From Aquibacillus rhizosphaerae (GTDB lineage: Bacteria; Bacillota; Bacilli; Bacillales; Amphibacillaceae), in the NCBI RefSeq assembly GCF_030282825.1, contig NZ_JASTZU010000058.1:310001-374000 (forward strand): a stretch of DNA of 64,000 bases. Direction: 5' to 3'. Made by a program: the position numbers and the translations under genes. Below, piece by piece: positions 9,214 through 18,327 of this stretch; position 1 is the first letter of the stretch; each line of letters starts with the position of its first letter. The notes beneath the pieces were generated by a model, which was not told the origin of the DNA, did not search any database, and was given only the letters and a program-made list of their open reading frames with translations.

Positions 9214-11949
9214 TTACTCATTTGCAATATCTTCTCCTGCCTGTCTACATTGCAAAACAAATGGACAGTACTTGCATTTACTTGAATTCGTTACAAATGA
9301 AGTTGGCTTCTTGTTGTAATCTCTATTATTTAATCCTATTAGCGCTATTGGTTTTGGTGATGTCCAAATTGTGAGACCCTCTATTCGCTCAGGTTTACAT
9401 CCCTTTAAGGTAAAACCTCGTGCTTGTTTTAACAACATGCTTTTCTTCGTATCTGTCCACTGTGGAAACATGGAATCTACAAAACTAACAATTTCGTTTT
9501 CAGAAGTATCCTGATTTCTATATTTTCTCAGTTTACTATAATAACTATATAGAGATGAGTAAATAAACTGATGATGAAAATCACTTTCAAAATCCGGACG
9601 CTTTTGTAGTAAATAACTCAATACAAATCGTCTTTGACATGCATATGCTGTTTTATTTAAAATAAAACTCTTTTCTCTCTCCATTACCTCGATATGCTTA
9701 ATAGCCGATTTTTCATATTGTTCCCCTACTCCACTACTTGTAAGTGGATTGTAGTTATATGGTTCTAAGTCTAATAGTTGCATGTAGAAGGAAGGATATA
9801 AGTTATTTTCATCTTCAAAGTTAGTTGCATAAGAGAGCGTTATCTTTGTGGCTTTTTGCATGATTAAATAAATTAAATATGCAGTAATAGAACCAGTCAT
9901 CTCTTTACGAAGTTGCAACTGCCTTAGCTTTGTTCTCCTAGTTGAAATAATAGTATTTATCGTTTCTTCCTTCATTGGCCATAATGATAAATGTTGACCT
10001 AGCGGAAGCACCAAATTGTCCATAAATGCTAAATGAATATTTCGGTTATTCTCAAAAGCAATACCATCACCGTCCACTAATTGACGAACTCTAGTATTTG
10101 TAGATGACTCATCCGTTTGTTCCATAACTAAAGATTCCTCATCATTAGCTTTACTTAAGAAAAAGCTTAAACCTTTAATAATATCTTTCCGGTTTATGCC
10201 ATCAAAATCTTCGTCTTCTTTTAATTCATTTAACTCACTTAGTAGTTTTTTAGTCAACTTTTTTTCATCTGCATCTTTCATAAAACGAGTTACTTTTTCA
10301 CCCATATAGTTCTGAAGATTGTCTACATATTGACTAATTGACAATGTTTCACCTTCATAGGATAGGGTATAGAACTCTTTAAGAAGATCAATACCCTTTA
10401 GTATCATTTTAAGATTGCTGACTGAAACGTTAAGATAAGCTAATGATTGATTTTCAAAAACATATAAATCCTTATCATCTGTGGGTTCGTAATTTTCTGG
10501 TTTTAAACACGCCTCTATCGAATTCTTATTAGCAATAAATTCAGTTAAAGTCTCTTCCCACTGTTCAAAGGTTACACAATTCTTTACTATCGGCTCCAGT
10601 TTTATTAGACTTTCGACTAAATGTGTTCCATTTCTATACTTATTATTTTTTTTAGGAATATACAGATACCCTGAATTAAATAGTCTAATAAGCACGTCAC
10701 TGTTTAACTTTTCCGCATCGTTAAACTCACCAGCGTCAATACTATAATCAGATTGATTAAAACGATGCAAATCCAGTAAAAACTGCCCAATTGGATAATC
10801 TTTTAGCTTTGCATCACTAGCACGATCTAAACCAGACACATACTTGTCTGCTTCTTTCGCTCGAGGAGAAAAGATAACCTCTCTACCTTGCTCATCATCT
10901 TGCTCCAAGTAATTTTTAAATTGATATATGTGATCGAAAGCATAGTAATGTGATGTTCTTGTATTAATTGTTGTTTGGTCTCCAGCTAACCGGTTCGCAA
11001 AATTGTTTGCCAGTGTATTAATTGGAAAAGGGCTATCACTAACTTGTTGAGCATGCCTTAGATCTAAGAAACGTTCTACCGTTTCAAAAATCTGTGGATA
11101 ATCTTTATCGTAATGAATGACATGCACTATTTCAACATTTGAGAAACGTTCTAAGCCTTTGAAAAAAAGTTCCTGTACAGGAGTAATAAAGTAAAATCCA
11201 TGAAAGACTAGTACTCTCTTTTTCTTAAATGTATGCTCTAGTTCATACTGCGCTTTTCTAATCGCTTTCTCTTTGTTGATCTTTCGTTGTTGTGTTTTCT
11301 CGTCCTGCTCATTCTCAAAAGCACGTCTAATCCCTGCAGACTCTTTCTTATTGAATACTTTTGGTATCAAATTCGATTCCCTACGAGAGTCTTTCTTTTC
11401 ATATATTTCAGTGAGCGTTTGAACCAATGCATCAAGGAGTAATTCTTCTTTTCCTTTGTAAAAGTCATTAAACCAACGATGAAAGTTGCCAACTGATTTA
11501 TGTTTTTCAAATCTAGAATACAAATCGAAAAATAATTTTTCTTCTTCTGAAAGTCTTATTTGAGTAAGATCAATTTTTGAAGTGTACGCGGATTCAATTA
11601 ATGCTCGCATCGTTGCATATACATCTTTTTGATTACGATCAAACGCTTTAAAAATTTCCCTATTTACATGTTTTTGTTTTCCAAATTCATCGTATATTTT
11701 TGTTAATTCTATCATCTGTTTTAACATCGTCTTACTTCTAAACCAACCATATCCAATATTTTTCACTAATTGGCCGAACGAAATAATTGGTGCATCGATC
11801 CATCGCCGTTGCGCGTTATTTTCTACTAATGCTCGACGCAAAGAATTGGTAGCGGTAATATGGATGGCATCATTGTATTGCTTCATAAAAATAGAATCTG
11901 GAGCATACAGTTGTTCTATATTTGAATAGGTTAGAACTCTTTGCCTCAT
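9214..11949 (-). CDS. AddB-like protein with Fe-S cluster motif
   Basis: A 911-residue partner of the helicase upstream; its ATG overlaps the helicase stop by four bases (ATGA), indicating tight coupling. The N-terminal half resembles the helicase-like fold of AddB/PD-(D/E)XK family proteins (RVLVFHGFYFITPVQELFF). The C-terminus has the iron-sulphur cysteine pattern C771, then C892-x2-C895-x5-C901, which is the AddB/Cas4-type staple around a nuclease domain. I cannot find the nuclease motifs expected between these cysteines (GxxDRxD and (D/E)YK). The domain may therefore be catalytically dead or too divergent to recognise. It is much shorter than the AddB of Bacillus. Confidence 0.75.
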   Translation of the reverse strand: MRQRVLTYSNIEQLYAPDSIFMKQYNDAIHITATNSLRRALVENNAQRRWIDAPIISFGQLVKNIGYGWFRSKTMLKQMIELTKIYDEFGKQKHVNREIFKAFDRNQKDVYATMRALIESAYTSKIDLTQIRLSEEEKLFFDLYSRFEKHKSVGNFHRWFNDFYKGKEELLLDALVQTLTEIYEKKDSRRESNLIPKVFNKKESAGIRRAFENEQDEKTQQRKINKEKAIRKAQYELEHTFKKKRVLVFHGFYFITPVQELFFKGLERFSNVEIVHVIHYDKDYPQIFETVERFLDLRHAQQVSDSPFPINTLANNFANRLAGDQTTINTRTSHYYAFDHIYQFKNYLEQDDEQGREVIFSPRAKEADKYVSGLDRASDAKLKDYPIGQFLLDLHRFNQSDYSIDAGEFNDAEKLNSDVLIRLFNSGYLYIPKKNNKYRNGTHLVESLIKLEPIVKNCVTFEQWEETLTEFIANKNSIEACLKPENYEPTDDKDLYVFENQSLAYLNVSVSNLKMILKGIDLLKEFYTLSYEGETLSISQYVDNLQNYMGEKVTRFMKDADEKKLTKKLLSELNELKEDEDFDGINRKDIIKGLSFFLSKANDEESLVMEQTDESSTNTRVRQLVDGDGIAFENNRNIHLAFMDNLVLPLGQHLSLWPMKEETINTIISTRRTKLRQLQLRKEMTGSITAYLIYLIMQKATKITLSYATNFEDENNLYPSFYMQLLDLEPYNYNPLTSSGVGEQYEKSAIKHIEVMEREKSFILNKTAYACQRRFVLSYLLQKRPDFESDFHHQFIYSSLYSYYSKLRKYRNQDTSENEIVSFVDSMFPQWTDTKKSMLLKQARGFTLKGCKPERIEGLTIWTSPKPIALIGLNNRDYNKKPTSFVTNSSKCKYCPFVLQCRQAGEDIANE

Positions 11950-14900
11950 TTACCTTTCACCTCAATCTTTAACAAATCTGCCCAACAACTTGGTTGATCG
12001 CCTGAATTGCGATTATTACCTTTTGTCCCATATATAAATAATCTCTCTTCAGCACGAGTCATCGCAACATACAGAATCCGCGTTTCCTCGCGTAACGTCT
12101 CATTCTTTTCTTTTGCGTCTACTTTTTCATAATTTTTCGTAAAATGATTAAACTGATATTCTCTGTTGTACCTAACAAACAGCCAATCAATGTACGGCCT
12201 ATTGTTATTGAAATGTACAATAATGTTTTTAAATGGTCTATAAATCTCTTTTTTTATATAATAGTCAAATTGGCTATAATCAAAAGGTTGATCCGTTGAC
12301 GAAGGAAGGTTTACTTCCTTGCCTAGAAAATTATTACTCGTGTACGGTATTAATACAGTATTAAATTCAAGACCTTTTGATTTATGCACTGTCATTACTT
12401 TGATCATTTTCTTCGATACATCTGCAGTTGTTAGATTTACTTCATCTTCATCTCGATTTGTTGCTACTTGGATTTTTATCCAGTTGTATAGAGTTAATAA
12501 ATCTACATAATCATCTCCAACAGATGCATACATTTGCATCAAAATTTTATATAAATTCAATTGATACTTTTTTAGAGAGAAATGATCTACTGATACATTT
12601 TTCATTATAGCTAAATTAGACAGATAAGGAACTTGCATTAGGAATTCATTAACTACTGGTAAAATTGGGTTGTACTTCATCTTCTCTATCGCTTGATGCC
12701 AAGCAACTGGTAAATGAATTGGAAGTTTAGCAACGTTTAATTTGTACGTTACTTTATCGATTAAGTTAATCTGTTCTTCATTTTTACAATATGGTGTTTC
12801 GCTTAAAGCAAATAAAGTAACTTTATTTTTTGGTTTCAACCACGACTCAAGCAAAATCAACAAATCTTTAGCTGCTTTTGATTCATACAACGTCCCTTCT
12901 AATTGGACATCATAAATAAAGTCTTCATCATTTTTTGTTTCATTTATTCCTTGCAATAGTTCTCCAATCTCTTTTGCATCAGCATTTCGTCGAACTAGAA
13001 TTGCCATTACATTAGGTTCTTCAGATTTACGGGTAGAATAATTTGGCATTTCCTTAAATCTTTGATGAATTTCTTCACCTTCTATTTCCTTTTTATACAC
13101 CTGATAGTATTGTTTAAAGGGTGATTGTCTTTTTACTTTTGCAAGCATAGATTCTTCATTTTTTGGTAGCCAATCATACGTACGCCACACATTAAATTTT
13201 TCTTCCATTTGATAAAGTAATGAAGACCCAGTTCGATAATTATGTGCTAAGCTTGTCCATTCAACTGTTCTCTTACCCTCTTCTAACTTGGTCTTTAACA
13301 AATCAAAAGCAGTGGCTGTCGCCCCGCGGAAACGATATATACTTTGCTTTATGTCGCCAACTACTAATAAGGGGATTTGAGATTGTAGTGCAATTTCTGA
13401 AATAAAGTCAATTTGCGCATTGTCTGTATCCTGGAATTCATCGATAAATAGATATTTATAATAACTATTTAATTGATTCAGAGGTGCTTTTTTTTCAATT
13501 AATTTTTTTAACAGGCGAGTCAAATCGGATAGCGTAATTTTATTTGTTTCAAGCTTCACTTTATAAATTTCTTCTTCTGTTTTTTGCAATGTTTGGATGA
13601 TAATTTGATACAGTTTATCTTCTTCTTGATTTGAAATTTTGATTTCCCTAGGTTCAATACCTTTTTGCTCAATCTTTTCCCAGACGCTTTCAATGAGACC
13701 CATTAGATCATACTGTCGCATATTTTGAAAGGAATCCAGATTCGAATCCAATTTTTTAACAAGGACATCTAGTTCATTCTCAATAATTTCTCTTTTTTCC
13801 ATTGTGAGGTAAGAAATATCAATTTTGCTTCCTAACCCCATATGATGAGCAAAGTTTTGTAGGATATGCTTGGCAAAAGCAGGAATAGTATCTATTTGCA
13901 TACCCTGTAACTCCTCTAGGTAATGGCGATACTTCTCATCATTTGTTTCCTTGAATAACTGAATAAATCTATTCGCTAGCGCCTTACGCATATTGTCAGC
14001 TGCCTCTTTAGTAAAGGTGATCATAGCAATTTCTTTTAAGCTTTGCACATAGCCTTTATTTAATAAAAACAACGTTCTCGAAATAAGCGTATGGGTTTTA
14101 CCGCTACCAGCTCCTGCAGATACAATTAAATCATTTTTAGGAGAGAAATGTTCCACCTCATATTGAAAAATATTACAATTAGCATTTCTTCCTAGGCGTT
14201 TTAACTTCTCAAGTGAAGCCCCATCTATCTTTCCATCAATAACCCTTGGTAGTTTTTGAAGATTATCAGGTAATTGTTTATTAGGAACATCTAATAAATG
14301 AAGATTAATACCACAACATTCTGCTTTCTGTTTGAATTCTTTTGTTAGACTAGTAACGTTACCTTTTCCCATGATTAGCAATGAATGCTTTACTTTATTA
14401 AAAATACCCTGACAAGAATTGTTGTCATCTGCTTGTTTTTTCGGGCTACGCTTATAATCAAACAAGTCAACATCAGCGTTCAATGCTTCTTTCTCCATTT
14501 TCTCTATAACTGCTTTATTTTGACTTGATTTAAGGTCTTTCTCCATGATGGTATAAAGCATTTCCGCGTCTTTTTCCCCGTACAATAATATCTCATCGTT
14601 ACTCTTCGTTCTGAACTTCTTACGTTGAGATTTGTTCTCCTCTAGTGCTAATAGATAGATAGGATAAGAGCTATTCAGATTATTGTGCAAATACTGTAAT
14701 CGCCTATTTTTCAGTTCTATATCCATACCTGCATATAATTGTACGCCTAATACATTATGATCCAAGCTTAACAAAATATCTGTTTGTGCATATAAATCAT
14801 AAATATACTTAACTTCAACAGTCGTAAATAAATCCGCTTTCAATAAAACAAAATAAAAATATATATCTGTAACTAAAGAACGATATGCTAAGTTTGCCAA

Positions 14901-15203
14901 GAATTCTTCATGAGGTAAATCCATAAAATGAGCATTCTTACTTAGATAAGATTGCGTAAATTCATCGACTGACGGTAACCTTTTTTCTTTCTCAATCAAG
15001 TCATACAATTCTTTATTTGCTAAAGAACGCCTTTCTTCAATTCCAACTTGTTTCTTTCGTGTTACATACTTTGGTGAAGTATATGTTTCAAACAATAATT
15101 TCTCGATATTTCTGATTCCTGACCTAGCCTGTTCAACTCCCTTTTCAGGATTATTACTTATATAACTAAAAATTCTTTCCATATTAATTATCTTATCTCT
15201 CAT
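11946..15203 (-). CDS. UvrD/AddA-like superfamily 1 helicase with N-terminal extension
   Basis: A 1085-residue ATP-dependent DNA helicase. Walker A is GAGSGKT at 364-370 and Walker B is DEFQDTD at 588-594. The GDIKQSIYRFRGA motif, VMTVHKSKGLEF and the final YVAMTRAEERL follow in UvrD/AddA order. About 350 residues precede the helicase core, which AddA does not have; they include LLSLDHNVLGVQL, possibly the relic of a nuclease-like fold (weak). The C-terminal nuclease domain of AddA is missing, since the protein ends soon after motif VI. AGGTGG precedes the ATG. It forms a two-gene operon with the AddB-like gene and is probably a defence helicase complex, not the housekeeping recombination enzyme. 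Confidence 0.85.
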   Translation of the reverse strand: MRDKIINMERIFSYISNNPEKGVEQARSGIRNIEKLLFETYTSPKYVTRKKQVGIEERRSLANKELYDLIEKEKRLPSVDEFTQSYLSKNAHFMDLPHEEFLANLAYRSLVTDIYFYFVLLKADLFTTVEVKYIYDLYAQTDILLSLDHNVLGVQLYAGMDIELKNRRLQYLHNNLNSSYPIYLLALEENKSQRKKFRTKSNDEILLYGEKDAEMLYTIMEKDLKSSQNKAVIEKMEKEALNADVDLFDYKRSPKKQADDNNSCQGIFNKVKHSLLIMGKGNVTSLTKEFKQKAECCGINLHLLDVPNKQLPDNLQKLPRVIDGKIDGASLEKLKRLGRNANCNIFQYEVEHFSPKNDLIVSAGAGSGKTHTLISRTLFLLNKGYVQSLKEIAMITFTKEAADNMRKALANRFIQLFKETNDEKYRHYLEELQGMQIDTIPAFAKHILQNFAHHMGLGSKIDISYLTMEKREIIENELDVLVKKLDSNLDSFQNMRQYDLMGLIESVWEKIEQKGIEPREIKISNQEEDKLYQIIIQTLQKTEEEIYKVKLETNKITLSDLTRLLKKLIEKKAPLNQLNSYYKYLFIDEFQDTDNAQIDFISEIALQSQIPLLVVGDIKQSIYRFRGATATAFDLLKTKLEEGKRTVEWTSLAHNYRTGSSLLYQMEEKFNVWRTYDWLPKNEESMLAKVKRQSPFKQYYQVYKKEIEGEEIHQRFKEMPNYSTRKSEEPNVMAILVRRNADAKEIGELLQGINETKNDEDFIYDVQLEGTLYESKAAKDLLILLESWLKPKNKVTLFALSETPYCKNEEQINLIDKVTYKLNVAKLPIHLPVAWHQAIEKMKYNPILPVVNEFLMQVPYLSNLAIMKNVSVDHFSLKKYQLNLYKILMQMYASVGDDYVDLLTLYNWIKIQVATNRDEDEVNLTTADVSKKMIKVMTVHKSKGLEFNTVLIPYTSNNFLGKEVNLPSSTDQPFDYSQFDYYIKKEIYRPFKNIIVHFNNNRPYIDWLFVRYNREYQFNHFTKNYEKVDAKEKNETLREETRILYVAMTRAEERLFIYGTKGNNRNSGDQPSCWADLLKIEVKGK

Positions 15204-15673
15204 ACCAATACCACCTAGATTATAGTAATTAATTATAATGAGTAATAAATTTGTCGAAATATGTGCTTAATTAAAATTATAGAATAATTGATTGTAAATT
15301 GATACCCCATTGCTATTTCTAATACATGTTATATATAAAAGAATTCATTATCAGATAATGCCTGTGACCACCAGAAATGTCAAATTGGACTTTGCGGGTG
15401 GTCTCAGGCACAGAACCTTAATTATTCACCATAAACAGAGTAATATTTTCATTCATACCTCGCTTTCTATTAATTTTGAGTAATGAATAAATATATTACT
15501 TCTTCACGTATACAATGTCCTTACTCTCACTAAGGTCTTTATCGATTGAATACTGAATATGCAAATTAGATAACTTCTTTTTAAATTTTATGTATTCGCA
15601 ATTCTCCTTTAGATTGATCGTTTTGTGTCGAAAAAGTAATGCTGTTAGCTTGTAGTAGTTATATACTCCCAAC
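15204..15673. other. Intergenic region with a palindromic repeat element
   Basis: Between the divergent helicase operon and the XRE gene. At about 15359-15418 it contains a hairpin-forming element in which CTGTGACCACC pairs with GGGTGGTCTCAGG; its arms belong to the CACCACCCG repeat family found elsewhere in the window. No coding frame is visible. Confidence 0.55.
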
Positions 15674-15687
15674 TTGATAATTGTTTA
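15674..15687 (+). promoter_or_regulatory. Candidate operator of the XRE regulator
   Basis: TTGATAATTGTTTA is an imperfect version of the perfect 14-bp palindrome found at the same position before the second XRE gene (24284). It lies just upstream of the AAGGAAG ribosome binding site, a place suited to autoregulation. Confidence 0.45.
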
Positions 15688-15706
15688 TAAAAAAGGAAGT
15701 ATATAA

Positions 15707-15958
15707 TTGGATAATAAAGAAGCGATTATGGTAGTTTTGGGAAAACGTTTGCGAATTGTAAGAAATGCAAAACGCATTTCTCAAGAGAAGCTAGCAGAAT
15801 ATGCGCAAACGGATAAGAATTACATAAGTGAAGTGGAGCGTGGATTAAAACAACCAACCATTGAAAAGCTATATACAATTACACAAGCACTTGATATTAA
15901 TATTGAAGACCTATTTAAAGGGATTGAAGAAGAAATACAATCAGATTTCAATATTTAG
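15707..15958 (+). CDS. XRE-family transcriptional regulator
   Basis: An 83-residue helix-turn-helix protein starting at TTG, with AAGGAAG about 9 bases upstream. The HTH spans roughly residues 20-60 (ISQEKLAEYAQTDKNYISEVERG), the typical Cro/C1 fold. Size and position resemble a restriction-modification controller or a small repressor. It precedes a comK-like gene by 102 bases and the Sau3AI-like pair by about 1 kb, so it could control either. A close paralogue with the same leader and TTG start is at 24316. Confidence 0.85.
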   Translation: MDNKEAIMVVLGKRLRIVRNAKRISQEKLAEYAQTDKNYISEVERGLKQPTIEKLYTITQALDINIEDLFKGIEEEIQSDFNI

Positions 15959-16060
15959 TAATCTCATTCAGCAGAATAAATATAGTTTTTTTGTCTACAG
16001 TACTTCATTGATATTCCAGTAACTTTATCCTTCTTCCTTTATAAAGGAGCATCACTACTT

Positions 16061-16552
16061 ATGAAAGAAATATTCAACGACTATGCAATCACTGAACACA
16101 CAATGATACTATCACCAGCAGCTCATGTAGATTATCAAACAATTGTTTTGGAGCATAATAGAAAACTCTTTGTAAAAAAAACACCAATACAACTTATAAA
16201 AAAAGCTTGTCTCGAGGGAGGTTCCAGTTATGACGGGAGGAGGTCAGCGATGATCTACCTTACCTCTTGCAGACGAAAGGTGCCTATCCCTATTGATCCA
16301 AATAAAGATATTTTCGCATTTCCAACCCACTCACCATCCCAATACTCCTGTGAATGGATCTTCTATAACCACATACGATTAATTAGATCGTCGATTAACT
16401 CAATGTCAAATAACCCAGTTTGTATGATTACTTTTAAAAATGGACAACAACTTACTACAGAGTCTTCCTATTATACTATTGAGAAACAAATGTATAGAAC
16501 TGCTATGTGCATGTTAAGACTATCAATCCATTCTTATAACGTATATGCTTAG
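16061..16552 (+). CDS. comK: ComK-family competence transcription factor
   Basis: A 163-residue protein with features of ComK: KTPIQLIKKACLEGGSSYDGRR, PIPIDPNKDIFAFPTHSPS, CEWIFYNHI and ESSYYTIEKQMYRTAMC follow in the family order. In Bacillus, ComK binds AT-box pairs as a tetramer and activates DNA-uptake genes and its own promoter. This copy is shorter than the roughly 190-residue B. subtilis protein, mainly at the C-terminus, the part linked to regulated proteolysis. AAAGGAG precedes the ATG. It sits between an XRE regulator and a restriction-modification pair. It could be the main ComK or a paralogue. Confidence 0.85.
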   Translation: MKEIFNDYAITEHTMILSPAAHVDYQTIVLEHNRKLFVKKTPIQLIKKACLEGGSSYDGRRSAMIYLTSCRRKVPIPIDPNKDIFAFPTHSPSQYSCEWIFYNHIRLIRSSINSMSNNPVCMITFKNGQQLTTESSYYTIEKQMYRTAMCMLRLSIHSYNVYA

Positions 16553-16553
16553 A

Positions 16554-16817
16554 TTAATCTTCCTTTTTCTCTCTTAAAGGTTCTCCTTTAATGCTTAGAC
16601 GTTTATCTGAGAAGTTATCTTTCAGATATTGAAGAAATACATGATTAACTTTATGGAGATTGTACTCATTAAGTAGTGAAGTAATGAATTATATGATATC
16701 AGCCTGCTTATTCAATTTAATGAGACTTAGGAGTGAAAACAGATACTTCTTCCTTGGATAGATAATTTTTTTATCAAAGCAATCCTTCGCTTTCAACTCA
16801 TTTCCCACTCTTTTCAC
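16554..16817 (-). pseudogene. Remnant of a small unrecognised gene
   Basis: From GTG 16817 the minus strand reads VKRVGNELKAKDCFDKKI and continues to LINKQADII-like sequence, then one in-frame TAA. It resumes with FITSLLNEYNLHKVNHVFLQ up to a stop at 16554. The composition is clearly protein-like on both sides of the stop. Function is unknown. It ends tail-to-tail with the comK-like gene. Confidence 0.5.
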
Positions 16818-16991
16818 ACCAGTAAATTAGAAAATCACTTTATCTTATGGCTAATATCTTTTTTTCTTGTTAAAATATAATCTTAAGTTGAACTTAGAAT
16901 AGATATTTTAAATATTTTCAAACAAAGATCTTGATCTTTTTCTCAAAATAAGTTATACTGATATAAAGAAAGGCGAAAGGATGTTCGCAAA

Positions 16992-18254
16992 ATGGAAGAA
17001 AATAGCACTATTCGTGTAATTGAATTATTCGCCGGTGTTGGCGGTTTTCGGGTAGGATTAGAAAAAGCAAATAAAGAACTTTTTGAAGTTGCATGGGCCA
17101 ATCAATGGGAACCTTCTCGAAAAGCTCAAGACGCTTTTGATTGCTACGCAAGGAATTTTACAGAAGGCATGCATGTGAATGAAGATATTGGTGAAATCCC
17201 TGACGAAGTATTTCAAGATATAGAACCTTCCCTTGTAGTGGGCGGATTCCCTTGTCAGGACTATTCTGTAGCCCGTTCACTTTCAGGTGAAAAAGGGATT
17301 CAAGGAAAAAAAGGTGTTTTATTCTGGCAGATTGAAAGAGTAATAGAAAAAACTCACCCTAAATACGTCCTCCTTGAAAATGTTGATAGATTACTTAAAT
17401 CACCTTCATCTCAAAGAGGAAGAGATTTTGCTGTCATGCTAGCGACATTTAGAAATTTAAACTACACGGTAGAATGGCGAGTTATAAATGCAGCTGAGTA
17501 TGGATTTGCTCAAAGAAGAAGAAGAGTCTTCATTTTTGCATATAAAAATGGTATTACCTTTGATCAAGAGCAACAACAAATAGATGCAAAAGATATAGTT
17601 TTCAAAGAAGGTTTCTTTGCAAAACCACTTCCAGTGCAAGAAGAACCTTATAAAAATAGAGAAGACTATGAAACTATCCCAATTGATCGGGTTGAAATTT
17701 CAGACAACTTCTCCTTTAATTTTCACAATGCCGGTGTCATGCGCAATGGAAAAATATATACGGCTCATGTACAACCAGTAGACATGAACCCTACTCCACT
17801 AAGTGATATCTTGCTTGATGAGGAACTAATTGATGACAAATTCTACTTATCAGAGCAGATGGAAGAAAAATTCAAATACTTAAGAGGACCAAAGAAAATT
17901 GAACGCACTTCCCAAGATGGTCACAAATATTATTTCTCAGAGGGTGGTATGTCTCCTACTGATGACTTGGACAAGCCCGGCAGAACGATGCTCACAAGTG
18001 AAGGTTCAATTAACCGAAGCACTCATATTATTGAAGTGAATGGCAGAAAAAGGTTTCTTACTCCTATTGAATGTGAAAGATTAAATGGATTTGATGATAA
18101 CTGGACGGCAGGAATGACTGATCGTATGAGATATTTCTGTATGGGAAATGCACTCGTTGTTAATTTAATTGAAATCATGGGAAATAGAATTATAGAGATA
18201 AACACAATCAAAACGAATAATGAAGAAGAGATTCAATTAGGACTATCTTTATAA
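16992..18254 (+). CDS. C5-cytosine DNA methyltransferase, M.Sau3AI-like
   Basis: A 420-residue enzyme with the ordered C5-methyltransferase motifs: FAGVGGFRVGLE (motif I, AdoMet), GGFPCQDYS (motif IV, catalytic Cys), LLENV (VI), QRRRRVFIF (VIII) and CMGNALVVNLIE (X). It transfers a methyl group from S-adenosylmethionine to cytosine. Pairing with a Sau3AI-type nuclease 73 bases downstream argues for GATC as target, protecting host DNA. A hairpin terminator lies between the two genes and probably lowers nuclease expression relative to the methylase. Confidence 0.93.
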   Translation: MEENSTIRVIELFAGVGGFRVGLEKANKELFEVAWANQWEPSRKAQDAFDCYARNFTEGMHVNEDIGEIPDEVFQDIEPSLVVGGFPCQDYSVARSLSGEKGIQGKKGVLFWQIERVIEKTHPKYVLLENVDRLLKSPSSQRGRDFAVMLATFRNLNYTVEWRVINAAEYGFAQRRRRVFIFAYKNGITFDQEQQQIDAKDIVFKEGFFAKPLPVQEEPYKNREDYETIPIDRVEISDNFSFNFHNAGVMRNGKIYTAHVQPVDMNPTPLSDILLDEELIDDKFYLSEQMEEKFKYLRGPKKIERTSQDGHKYYFSEGGMSPTDDLDKPGRTMLTSEGSINRSTHIIEVNGRKRFLTPIECERLNGFDDNWTAGMTDRMRYFCMGNALVVNLIEIMGNRIIEINTIKTNNEEEIQLGLSL

Positions 18255-18280
18255 GCTGATACTTAGGTATCAGCTTTTTT
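18254..18280 (+). terminator. Terminator between methylase and nuclease
   Basis: A perfect 9-bp stem (AGCTGATAC / GTATCAGCT) with loop TTAG runs into TTTTTT directly after the methyltransferase stop. A possible -10-like TAAAAT lies downstream before the nuclease start, so the nuclease may have its own weak promoter. Confidence 0.85.
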
Positions 18281-18327
18281 ATTTATGGTAAAATATAACT
18301 AAACTATCTTTTTGAAAGGAGCTAGTT

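Noticed and set aside
9214-15203. Housekeeping addAB recombination genes
   Set aside because: The domain layout differs: an extra N-terminus, no AddA nuclease domain and no visible AddB nuclease boxes, and the context is defence-like.
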